Part shown: positions 1 to 11,600 of the stretch, in pieces | Layout: every line of letters starts with the position of its first letter | Position numbering within the stretch: the first letter of the stretch is position 1 | Source of the DNA: Micromussa lordhowensis | Taxonomy: Eukaryota > Cnidaria > Anthozoa > Scleractinia > Lobophylliidae | NCBI GenBank assembly: GCA_964020085.1 | Contig: OZ026604.1 | Location: 26,900,697-26,964,696 of the forward strand | Length of the DNA: 64,000 bases | Direction: 5' to 3' | The notes under the pieces: generated by a model | What the model saw: only the letters and a program-made list of their open reading frames with translations | The model's database searches: none | What the model was told of the DNA's origin: nothing | Translations under genes and position numbers: made by a program

Positions 1-606
1 TATAAAATTCACAAACCTGGTCAAGCCTGAAAATACTACTAACACATAATGTGCAGGTCCCAAACTTTGCATATGCACTCCCACAGACCCTGTGAATACC
101 GTGGTGGCATTACTTTGGAAAGTTATAAAATGCACAAACCTGGTCAAGCCTGAAAATACTATTTACACATAATGTGCGGGTCCCAAACATGGCATGTGCA
201 CCCGCACAGACCCTGCGAATACCGTGGTGGCATTAGCTTGGAAAGTTATAACAGATAGTAGATAATTTAATGGCAAATGCATTCCCAGGCCAAGGGTCGA
301 ATTTCACATTTTTACAATCAACAATTTAAAAATGTATAAAACTATTTACACGTCTTATTATACTAGCAATTGACAATATTATAACATAATGTTTAAATAT
401 ACTGACTATAAATGTAGATTGATTGAAAAATGTCATCATTTTCATTATTATTTTTACTATTATTATTATCCTGCACTGTAACAACAGTAAAAGGGATATC
501 GTATTGATAAAAATCTAGCCATTAAACATTCTTCCCATAGCAAATATAAAAGTGTTCATCCTTCTGGAAGTGCAAAGGCGTGGCATATTAAAATGGAGCT
601 TATTTT

Positions 607-729
607 ATAAAATTCACAAACCTGGTCAAGCCTGAAAATACTACTTACACATAATGTGCAGGTCCCAAACTTTGCATGTGCACTCGCTCAGAGCCTGCAA
701 ATGCTGTGGTGGCATTAGTTTGAAAAGTT
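607..729. repeat. Representative 123-bp satellite monomer
   Basis: The basic building block. It starts ATAAAATTCACAAACC, carries a central TTTGCATGTGCACTCGC segment and ends GGCATTAGTTTGAAAAGTT; the next copy begins at 730. Copies within one unit differ by roughly 5-15 percent by eye, while copies at the same place in different units are nearly identical, the usual sign of homogenisation at the higher-order level. The same monomer, much more diverged, reappears at 34891-35700 and 38335-42765. Confidence 0.9.
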
Positions 730-937
730 ATAAAATTCACAAACCTTGTCTAACCTGAAAGTACTACTTACACATAATGTGCAGGTCCCAAACTTTCCAT
801 GTGCACTCGTGCAGACACTGCGAGTACCGTGATGGCATTACTTTGGAAAGTTATAAAATTCACAAACGTGGTCAAGGTCAAGCCTGAAAATACTACTTAC
901 ACATAATGTGCAGGTCCCAAACTTTGGATGTGCACTC

Positions 938-1090
938 TTTGGTTTAGTTTCCTTCTCGCTTCGTCTTGTTCATCTTGGTGTTCTGTTTGGGCGCTTTAAT
1001 CGTATCCGCTGGTATGTTATTTCCCTTTGTTGTTGTTGCTTTTCGTCCTTTAGGAGGCATGTTGAATGTTTCACACAATCTGTGAGTTTC
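938..1090. repeat. 153-bp insert inside a satellite monomer, repeated in every unit
   Basis: One monomer per unit is interrupted within its GTGCACTCGCAC motif. The pentamer CACTC stands on both sides (933-937 and 1091-1095), as expected for a 5-bp target-site duplication. The inserted 153 bp are more GC-rich than the monomers and unlike them. On the minus strand they read as a short leader followed by a 38-codon ORF. The insert is present at the same place in all 18 complete phase points and in two diverged copies outside the main array (about 35092-35240 and 39713-39860), so it entered before the array expanded. What the insert was (mobile element, captured exon) is not known. Confidence 0.7.
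944..1060 (-). CDS. 38-aa lysine-rich ORF in the satellite insert (representative copy)
   Basis: The minus strand reads ATG at 1060-1058 to TAA at 946-944, giving 38 residues that start MPPKGRKATTTKG and are rich in Lys, Arg, Thr and Asn. The same ORF occurs 36 bp inside each phase point (2450, 3956, 5464 and so on). The array copies I checked keep it open; the unit at 6933 has one Gln-to-His change and the unit at 34167 one synonymous change. The diverged copy at about 35098 keeps it open with three changes, and the copy at 39722 begins MSPKG. It looks like the N terminus of a basic nuclear or nucleic-acid-binding protein, but I recognise no family and there is no evidence of expression. It may be a captured exon carried passively by the satellite. 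Confidence 0.3.
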   Translation of the reverse strand: MPPKGRKATTTKGNNIPADTIKAPKQNTKMNKTKREGN

Positions 1091-4000
1091 CACTCGCACG
1101 GTCCCTGCAAATACCGTGGTGGCATTAGTTTGAAAGGTATAACATTCACAAACCAGGTCAAGCCTGAAAATACTACTTATACATAATGTGCAGGTCCCAA
1201 ACTTTGCATGTGCACTCGCACAGAGCCTATGAATACCGTGGTGGGATTAGTTTGGAAAGTTATAAAATTAACAAACCTGGTCAAGCCTGAAAATACTACT
1301 AACACATAATGTGCAGGTCCCAAACTTTGCATGTGCACTCCCACAGACCCTGTGAATACCGTGGTGGCATTACTTTGGAAAGTTATAAAATTCACAATCG
1401 TGGTCAAGCCTGAAAATACTACTTACACATAATGCGCAGGTCCCAAACTTTGCATGTGCACTCGCACAGAGCCTACAAATACCGTGGTGCGATTAGTTTG
1501 GAAATTTATAAAATTCACAAACCTGGTCAAGCCTGAAAATACTACTAACACATAATGTGCAGGTCCCAAACTTTGCATGTGCACTCCCACGGACCCTGTG
1601 AATACCGTGGTGGCATTACTTTGGAAAGTTATAAAATGCACAAACCTGGTCAAGCCTGAAAATACTATTTACACATAATGTGCGGGTCCCAAACATGGCA
1701 TGTGCACCCGCACAGACCCTGCGAATACCGTGGTGGCATTAGCTTGGAAAGTTATAACAGATAGTAGATAATTTAATGCCAAATGCATTCCCAGGTCAAG
1801 GGTCGAATTACACATTTTTACAATCAACAATTTAAAAATGTATAAAACTATTTACACGTCTTATTATACTAGCAATTGACAATATTATAACATAATGTTT
1901 AAATATACTGACTATAAATGTAGATTGATTGAAAAATGTCATCATTTTCATTATTATTATTACTATTATTATTATCCTGCACTGTAACAACAGTAAAAGG
2001 GATATCGTATTGATAAAAATCTAGCCATTAAACATTCTTCCCATAGCAAATATAAAAGTGTTCATCCTTCTGGAAGTGCAAAGGCGTGGCATATTAAAAT
2101 GGAGCTTATTTTATAAAATTCACAAACCTGGTCAAGCCTGAAAATACTACTTACACATAATGTGCAGGTCCCAAACTTTGCATGTGCACTCGCTCAGAGC
2201 CTGCAAATGCTGTGGTGGCATTAGTTTGAAAAGTTATAAAATTCACAAACCTTGTCTAACCTGAAAGTACTACTTACACATAATGTGCAGGTCCCAAACT
2301 TTCCATGTGCACTCGCACAGACACTGCGAGTACCGTGATGGCATTACTTTGGAAAGTTATAAAATTCACAAACCTGGTCAAGGTCAAGCCTGAAAATACT
2401 ACTTACACATAATGTGCAGGTCCCAAACTTTGGATGTGCACTCTTTGGTTTAGTTTCCTTCTCGCTTCGTCTTGTTCATCTTGGTGTTCTGTTTGGGCGC
2501 TTTAATCGTATCCGCTGGTATGTTATTTCCCTTTGTTGTTGTTGCTTTTCGTCCTTTAGGAGGCATGTTGAATGTTTCACACAATCTGTGAGTTTCCACT
2601 CGCACGGTCCCTGCAAATACCGTGGTGGCATTAGTTTGAAAGGTATAACATTCACAAACCAGGTCAAGCCTTAAAATACTACTTATACATAATGTGCAGG
2701 TCCCAAACTTTGCATGTGCACTCGCACAGAGCCTATGAATACCGTGGTGGGATTAGTTTGGAAAGTTATAAAATTAACAAACCTGGTCAAGCCTGAAAAT
2801 ACTACTAACACATAATGTGCAGGTCCCAAACTTTGCATGTGCACTCCCACAGACCCTGTGAATACCGTGGTGGCATTACTTTGGAAAGTTATAAAATTCA
2901 CAAACGTGGTCAAGCCTGAAAATACTACTTACACATAATGTGCAGGTCCCAAACTTTGCATGTGCACTCGCACAGAGCCTACGAATACCGTGGTGCGATT
3001 AGTTTGGAAAGTTATAAAATTCACAAACCTGGTCAAGCCTGAAAATACTACTAACACATAATGTGCAGGTCCCAAACTTTGCATATGCACTCCCACAGAC
3101 CCTGTGAATACCGTGGTGGCATTACTTTGGAAAGTTATAAAATGCACAAACCTGGTCAAGCCTGAAAATACTATTTACACATAATGTGCGGGTCCCAAAC
3201 ATGGCATGTGCACCCGCACAGACCCTGCGAATACCGTGGTGGCATTAGCTTGGAAAGTTATAACAGATAGTAGATAATTTAATGCCAAATGCATTCCCAG
3301 GCCAAGGGTCGAATTACACATTTTTACAATCAACAATTTAAAAATGTATAAAACTATTTACACGTCTTATTATACTAGCAATTGACAATATTATAACATA
3401 ATGTTTAAATATACTGACTATAAATGTAGATTGATTGAAAAATGTCATCATTTTCATTATTATTATTACTATTATTATTATCCTGCACTGTAACAACAGT
3501 AAAAGGCATATCGTATTGATAAAAATCTAGCCATTAAACATTCTTCCCATAGCAAATATAAAAGTGTTCATCCTTCTGGAAGTGCAAAGGCGTGGCATAT
3601 TAAAATGGAGCTTATTTTATAAAATTCACAAACCTGGTCAAGCCTGAAAATACTACTTACACATAATGTGCAGGTCCCAAACTTTGCATGTGCACTCGCT
3701 CAGAGCCTGCAAATGCTGTGGTGGCATTAGTTTGAAAAGTTATAAAATTCACAAACCTTGTCTAACCTGAAAGTACTATTTACACATAATGTGCAGGTCC
3801 CAAACTTTCCATGTGCACTCGCGCAGACACTGCGAGTACCGTGATGGCATTACTTTGGAAAGTTATAAAATTCACAAACCTGGTCAAGGTCAAGCCTGAA
3901 AATACTACTTACACATAATGTGCAGGTCCCAAACTTTGCATGTGCACTCTTTGGTTTAGTTTCCTTCTCGCTTCGTCTTGTTCATCTTGGTGTTCTGTTT

Positions 4001-7000
4001 GGGCGCTTTAATCGTATCCGCTGGTATGTTATTTCCCTTTGTTGTTGTTGCTTTTCGTCCTTTAGGAGGCATGTTGAATGTTTCACACAATCTGTGAGTT
4101 TCCACTCGCACGGTCCCTGCAAATACCGTGGTGGCATTAGTTTGAAAGGTATAACATTCACAAACCAGGTCAAGCCTGAAAATACTACTTATACATAATG
4201 TGCAGGTCCCAAACTTTGCATGTGCACTCGCACAGAGCCTATGAATACCGTGGTGGGATTAGTTTGGAAAGTTATAAAATTAACAAACCTGGTCAAGCCT
4301 GAAAATACTACTAACACATAATGTGCAGGTCCCAAACTTTGCATGTGCACTCCCACAAACCCTGTGAATACCGTGGTGGCATTACTTTGGAAAGTTATAA
4401 AATTCACAAACGTGGTCAAGCCTGAAAATACTACTTACACATAATGTGCAGGTCCCAAACTTTGCATGTGCACTCGCACAGAGGCTACGAATACCGTGGT
4501 TCGATTAGTTTGGAAAGTTATAAAATTCACAAACCTGGTCAAGCCTGAAAATACTACTAACACATAATGTGCAGGTCCCAAACTTTGCATGTGCACTCCC
4601 ACAGACCCTGTGAATACCGTGATGGCATTACTTTGGAAAGTTATAAAATGCACAAACCTGGTCAAGCCTGAAAATACTATTTACACATAATGTGCGGGTC
4701 CCAAACATGGCATGTGCACCCGCACAGACCCTGCGAATACCGTGGTGGCATTAGCTTGGAAAGTTATAATAGATAGTAGTTAATTTATGCCAAATGCATT
4801 CCCACGCCAAGGGTCGAATTACACATTTTTACAATCAACAATTTAAAAATGTATAAAACTATTTACACGTCTTATTATACTAGCAATTGACAATATTATA
4901 ACATAATAATGTTTAAATATACTGACTATAAATGTAGATTGATTGAAAAATGTCATCATTTTCATTATTATTATTACTATTATTATTATCCTGCACTGTA
5001 ACAACAGTAAAAGGGATATCGTATTGATAAAAATCTAGCCATTAAACATTCTTCCCATAGCAAATATAAAAGTGTTCATCCTTCTGGAAGTGCAAAGGCG
5101 TGGCATATTAAAATGGAGCTTATTTTATAAAATTCACACACCTGGTCAAGCCTGAAAAAACTACTTACACATAATGTGCAGGTCCCAAACTTTGCATGTG
5201 CACTCGCTGAGAGCCTGCAGTTGCTGTGGTGGCATTAGTTTGAAAAGTTATAAAATTCACAAACCTTGTCTAACCTGAAAGTACTACTTACACATAATGT
5301 GCAGGTCCCAAACTTTCCATGTGCACTCGCACAGACACTGCAAGTACCGTGATGGCATTACTTTGGAAAGTTATAAAATTCACAAACCTGGTCAAGGTCA
5401 AGCCTGAAAATACTACTTACACATAATGTGCAGGTCCCAAACTTTGGATGTGCACTCTTTGGTTTAGTTTCCTTCTCGCTTCGTCTTGTTCATCTTGGTG
5501 TTCTGTTTGGGCGCTTTAATCGTATCCGCTGGTATGTTATTTCCCTTTGTTGTTGTTGCTTTTCGTCCTTTAGGAGGCATGTTGAATGTTTCACACAATC
5601 TGTGAGTTTCCACTCGCACGGTCCCTGCAAATACCGTGGTGGCATTAGTTTGAAAGGTATAACATTCACAAACCAGGTCAAGCCTTAAAATACTACTTAT
5701 ACATAATGTGCAGGTCCCAAACTTTGCATGTGCACTCGCACAGAGCCTATGAATACCGTGGTGGGATTAGTTTGGAAAGTTATAAAATTAACAAACCTGG
5801 TCAAGCCTGAAAATACTACTAACACATAATGTGCAGGTCCCAAACTTTGCATGTGCACTCCCACAGACCCTGTGAATACCGTGGTGGCATTACTTTGGAA
5901 AGTTATAAAATTCACAAACGTGGTCAAGCCTGAAAATACTACTTACACATAATGTGCAGGTCCCAAACTTTGCATGTGCACTCGCACAGAGCCTACGAAT
6001 ACCGTGGTGCGATTAGTTTGGAAAGTTATAAAATTCACAAACCTGGTCAAGCCTGAAAATACTACTAACACATAATGTGCAGGTCCCAAACTTTGCATAT
6101 GCACTCCCACAGACCCTGTGAATACCGTGGTGGCATTACTTTGGAAAGTTATAAAATGCACAAACCTGGTCAAGCCTGAAAATACTATTCACACATAATG
6201 TGCGGGTCCCAAACATGGCATGTGCACCCGCACAGACCCTGCGAATACCGTGGTGGCATTAGCTTGGAAAGTTATAATAGATAGTAGTTAATTTATGCCA
6301 AATGCATTCCCAGGCCAAGGGTCGAATTACACATTTTTACAATCAACAATTTAAAAATGTATAAAACTATTTACACGTCTTATTATACTAGCAATTGACA
6401 ATATTATAACATAATGTTTAAATATACTGACTATAAATGTAGATTGATTGAAAAATGTCATCATTTTCATTATTATTTTTACTATTATTATTATCCTGCA
6501 CTGTAACAACAGTAAAAGGGATATCGTATTGATAAAAATCTAGCCATTAAACATTCTTCCCATAGCAAATATAAAAGTGTTCATCCTTCTGGAAGTGCAA
6601 AGGCGTGGCATATTAAAATGGAGCTTATTTTATAAAATTCACAAACCTGGTCAAGCCTGAAAATACTACTTACACATAATGTGCAGGTCCCAAACTTTGC
6701 ATGTGCACTCGCTCAGAGCCTGCAAATGCTGTGGTGGCATTAGTTTGAAAAGTTATAAAATTCACAAACCTTGTCTAACCTGAAAGTACTACTTACACAT
6801 AATGTGCAGGTCCCAAACTTTCCATGTGCACTCGCGCAGACACTGCGAGTACCGTGATGGCATTACTTTGGAAAGTTATAAAATTCACAAACCTGGTCAA
6901 GGTCAAGCCTGAAAATACTACTTACACATAATGTGCAGGTCCCAAACTTTGGATGTGCACTCTTTGGTTTAGTTTCCTTCTCGCTTCGTCTTGTTCATCT

Positions 7001-7989
7001 TGGTGTTATGTTTGGGCGCTTTAATCGTATCCGCTGGTATGTTATTTCCCTTTGTTGTTGTTGCTTTTCGTCCTTTAGGAGGCATGTTGAATGTTTCACA
7101 CAATCTGTGAGTTTCCACTCGCACGGTCCCTGCAAATACCGTGGTGGCATTAGTTTGAAAGGTATAACATTCACAAACCAGGTCAAGCCTGAAAATACTA
7201 CTTATACATAATGTGCAGGTCCCAAACTTTGCATGTGCACTCGCACAGAGCCTATGAATACCGTGGTGGGATTAGTTTGGAAAGTTATAAAATTAACAAA
7301 CCTGGTCAAGCCTGAAAATACTACTAACACATAATGTGCAGGTCCCAAACTTTGCATGTGCACTCCCACAGACCCTGTGAATACCGTGGTGGCATTACTT
7401 TGGAAAGTTATAAAATTCACAAACGTGGTCAAGCCTGAAAATACTACTTACACATAATGTGCAGGTCCCAAACTTTGCATGTGCACTCGCACAGAGCCTA
7501 CGAATACCGTGGTTCGATTAGTTTGGAAAGTTATAAAATTCACAAACCTGGTCAAGCCTGAAAATACTACTAACACATAATGTGCAGGTCCCAAACTTTG
7601 CATGCGCACTCCCACAGACCCTGTGAATACCGTGATGGCATTACTTTGGAAAGTTATGAAATGCACAAACCTGGTCAAGCCTGAAAATACTATTTACACA
7701 TAATGTGCGGGTCCCAAACATGGCATGTGCACCCGCACAGACCCTGCGAATACCGTGGTGGCATTAGCTTGGAAAGTTATAATAGATAGTAGTTAATTTA
7801 TGCCAAATGCATTCCCACGCCAAGGGTCGAATTACACATTTTTACAATCAACAATTTAAAAATGTATAAAACTATTTACACGTCTTATTATACTAGCAAT
7901 TGACAATATTATAACATAATAATGTTTAAATATACTGACTATAAATGTAGATTGATTGAAAAATGTCATCATTTTCATTATTATTATTA

Positions 7990-7994
7990 CTATT
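7990..7994. other. Target-site duplication of the BEL/Pao element (left copy)
   Basis: CTATT stands directly before the element (7990-7994) and directly after it (15635-15639). The joined flanks give the normal AT-rich satellite block. Taking out 7645 bp (element plus one CTATT) restores a 1508-bp spacing between the phase points at 6933 and 16086. Confidence 0.9.
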
Positions 7995-8583
7995 TAAGGC
8001 GGCAGAATTGCCTTATGGCCTTGCGAAACAAAGGGCCGTACAGTATAACAGATAAACACAAACACAAAGTTTAATCACAATCACAGAAATTCTTGTACAC
8101 GCAGTTCTCCTTGATTCTTTTGACGATTCCTTTGAACAATACGATAAACTGATGTCTGATGCGATGATAAGCGATGACAACAGGCGGTAACACACGGTAA
8201 ATCACAGTAATTAACGGTAAGTCGCGGTAAAGAGAACTAAAAGGAAAACAGAGAACCTAATATAACAAATGCGAGCTAAATGCGAACGAAATGAACTTAC
8301 AATTGAACGAAACAATAAATCTATTAAACTTACATCTGTGTCCTTACATGAACCTTGTGTCCTTAGATCCGTCCCTTAAGAATCCTTAATCCGTCCTTGA
8401 AAACCGTAGACCTTACACTGTCCTTAATCCATGCAAATAAAACTTAAAACGAGCTTAACAAAACGTTCTGAAACGTCCTTGAACATTCAGCTACAATGTA
8501 GCGTGGTCGTATCCGGGACCGTTTGGTCCCAGACCGCCGCAATGTTAGTGTCACGCACGGTCACGCGCAATGTGGCCGTGACA
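7995..8583 (-). repeat. 3' LTR of the BEL/Pao element
   Basis: 589 bp, equal in length to and apparently identical with 15046-15634. On the plus strand it runs from TAAGGCGGCAG to GGCCGTGACA. Just inside it (8584-8611, minus strand) lies a short purine-rich stretch GGAGCCGGGAA, the likely polypurine tract. The region around 8200-8235 repeats a GGTAA-type motif several times. Confidence 0.92.
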
Positions 8584-8611
8584 TTCCCGGCTCCTAAACG
8601 TCCAGGGGCGT

Positions 8612-11600
8612 TTACTTCTTCTCCTGACCTCCTTCCTGTTCCTCTTTGGGCAGGATCAAGACAAGCTTGTTGATTGGTCTTCTAAGCGTGGTTTCTCGCG
8701 TTTTGACAACAACAGATCTGACAAGCCCTTCGGCATCCTGCTCTACTTGCACAACAAGGGCCAACGACCAGGCATTACGTGGGACATTCTCTTCCCGGAT
8801 TATCACGATATCTCCTTCGATCAGGTTTCGCTGGGGATGTTGCCATTTACGCCTTTCCTGCATCACAACGAGGTACTCTCTCTTCCATCGAGACCAAAAG
8901 AGATTTGCCAAATATTGCACTCTTCGCCATCGACGGCGCATGTATACATCGTTCTTCTGAAACTCTCCTGGGGGTGGCAGTATCACAGTTGACTTGGTCG
9001 TCAGGATATGGTTGGGAGTAAGTGGTTCAAGGTCGCCCGGTTCTCCAGACACTGTCGTCAAGGGTCTAGAGTTGATAACAGCCTCAACTTCACACATGAG
9101 GGTGCGGAATGATTCTTCGTCCAAGCAATGACCGTACTCATCCATTAGGCCAGCAAGAATCTTCCTTGTAGTCTTGATCTGACGCTCCCACACGCCACCC
9201 ATATGACTGGCAGCGGGTGGGTTGAAGGTCCAATCAATGTTCTCTCTCTGTAGCTTGGCTCGGATTTCTTCATGATCCATCTCTTGTATAGCTTGGAGTA
9301 GTTCATTGTGTGCGCCAACAAAATTTGTGCCGTTGTCGCTTCTCATTTCTCTCACTGGGCCACGTCGTGCTATGAAGCGCCGAAGTGCTTGAATGAATGA
9401 ACTTGACTCTAGTGAACTTGCGACTTCGATATGGACTGCTCGGCTGACCAAACATGTGAAGATGGCACCGTATTTCTTCACCTCCTTGCGTCCTTCCTTA
9501 ATTAAGAAGGGGCCAAAGTAGTCGACACCCGTGTATGTAAATGGCGGTGCTGGAGAGATGCGATCCCTGGGAAGATCGGCCATCTTTTGCTCACTTGGCT
9601 TGCCGTGGTTGCGGCGACAGAAGACACACTTTGAGATTACATGGCGCGCTGCAGCGTTAACTTTGACGATCCAATACCTCTCTCGAAGGTTCGCAATAAT
9701 GTGGCTACGTCCAGCATGGCCCAACCGTTTATGAGCGTGACGGATGAGAAGAGTTGTAACATGGCTCTTCTTCGGTAGAATTGCTGGGTGCTTCGACTCA
9801 AATGGTAGATCCGCACGTCTGAGTCTACCTCCAACTCTGAGGACACCGTTGTCCAAGAAGGGATCAAGGCGACGAATGGGACTGTCATTCTTTACACCTC
9901 CCTTCTTCTTCCCTCGCAGCTTGATCTTCTCACCTTCCTTGAGAGCATGGATTTCCTTGCCAAAGGCTGAAGCCTGAACAAACTTCAGAATGGCTAGCTC
10001 AGCTGTTGCTAAATCTTGAACTGTAAGAGGTGAGCACGACTCTTCGGCACTCTTAAACTTCACTGCCTTGGTTGCTGCAGGTAATTTCTGGTCTGCAGGG
10101 TTTCTGTTGCCACATTTGGCTTCGTTCTCGGCATTAACTCGATCGTTATGCCGCCTTCGCAATGTCTCTTTAACTCTCAGGAACACAGCTACGGCCCTTC
10201 GCAAACGATGCCAGTCAGAAAAACTATTGATCAGCTTGATTGTGGCGTTGTCCACTTGATTAATGCTGACTACACTGCTTGTCGTCACCTTCCTTACTTC
10301 TGGATCATCATCTGGGACTTGGCCCAACGTGAACGGTTGTTGTGGCCACTCGCTCTCGGGTTTCCATAAGAATTCTGGACCTTCTAACCAACGCTGCCCT
10401 TCTAAAAGAGCGAGCCCATTAAGGCCCCTTGAAGCATCATCGGCTGGATTTTCCTTTGTTTCCACATACTTCCACTGTTTCGGGTGTGAATGGTCACGAA
10501 TTAGTTGCACCCTGTTTGCAACGAACACATGAAACCGTTGCTGTTCATTAGCAATATAGCGCAGCACAGTGGTGGAATCTGTATGGTACATGAACTCTGG
10601 GTCGCCATCCAACTCTCTTTTCAACATTTCTCCAACTCGGATGGATGTGGTAGCAGCTGTCAGCTCGAGACGCGGAATAGTGACAGGCTTAATTGGAGCG
10701 AGACGTGCTTTCCCCATTAGGAACGTACAGTGAACACGATTGCTGTCATCACACAGCCGTAGATAAGCAACAGTTCCGTATCCCATAGAACTTGCGTCAG
10801 AGAAAAGGTGTACCTGCTTGGAGGTCACAGTTCCGAAATCTGGCGGCTTGACACACCTGTTTACTTTGAATTTCTCCAGCAGAGGAAGTTCGCTCAGCCA
10901 CTTAGCCCATCTAGTATGGTACTGTTCAGGAATGGCGTCATCCCATCCGATATCTTCGCGACAAAGGTCCTGAAGTATCTTCTTGGCTGGAAGCGTGAAT
11001 GGCGAAGCAAAGCCCAATGGGTCATAAATTGATGAGATAACGGATAAGATGCCCCTTCTTGTTGGCGGCTTGTCATTGACGACTATGCGAAACTCGAAGA
11101 CATCGGATTCTACGCACCATTGCACCCCAAGGGCACGTTCAACAGGCAGACGGTCATGGCCCAGATCAAGGTCCCTAGCTTCCTTAGAACGCTTCTCCGT
11201 CGGAACAGATTCGAGAACGGCACGACTATTGCTCATGAACTTCGTCAAATTGAACCCTCCGTGCTCACATGCTTGGCGTAGACCTTGGACAAGCTCAATG
11301 GCTGTCTGTTCATCTTTGACTGAACGAAGGCAGTCATCAACATAGAAATTTCGGCGGATAGTTTCCGCTGCAAGTGGACCACTTTCGTGTGCCGTGACCT
11401 TCGCAGTTTCCTTCAATGCAAAGTTGCAACAACTTGGGGATGAAGCTGCTCCGAAGAGGTGTACTGTCATCCGATACTCTTGCATGGGCAACTCCAAGTT
11501 GCCATCGGGCCACCATAAGAATCTGAGGAAGTCACGCTGGTCATCAGGCACCTGAACCTGATGAAACATTGCCTCTATATCCGCCATGAATGCTATGGGC

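Larger units (their letters stand above)
607..2112. repeat. Representative 1506-bp higher-order unit
   Basis: One full unit measured from the start of a monomer (ATAAAATTCAC) to the equivalent point in the next unit. Order: several 123-bp monomers, a monomer split by the 153-bp insert (938-1090), further monomers to about 1753, then an AT-rich block (about 1754-2106) with no monomer similarity, containing ATT/TTA runs and a conserved CTGCACTGTAACAACAG segment. The AT-rich block occurs once per unit. I see no gene, Pol III box or snRNA-like motif in it. Confidence 0.85.
1..7994. repeat. Satellite array, left block (1.5-kb units)
   Basis: Tandem units recur at 1505-1508 bp: equivalent points lie at 908, 2414, 3920, 5428 and 6933. 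Units differ by a few substitutions and small indels (for example a 3-bp gain near 4903 and 7918). The unit is itself made of ~123-bp monomers plus an AT-rich block. Neighbouring units differ consistently: the motif just after the 153-bp insert reads GCCTGAAAAT in the units at 908, 3920 and 6933 but GCCTTAAAAT in those at 2414 and 5428, so the array has an alternating, dimer-like order. Open frames of 60-92 codons occur in every unit but simply follow the monomer sequence and are not called genes. The array continues beyond the left window edge. Confidence 0.95.

Noticed and set aside
908..1653. Repeated 63-92-codon frames in each satellite unit as genes
   Set aside because: They follow the monomer sequence, mostly encode the same translated repeat on both strands and have no domain; open frames are expected when the repeat lacks stops in that phase.
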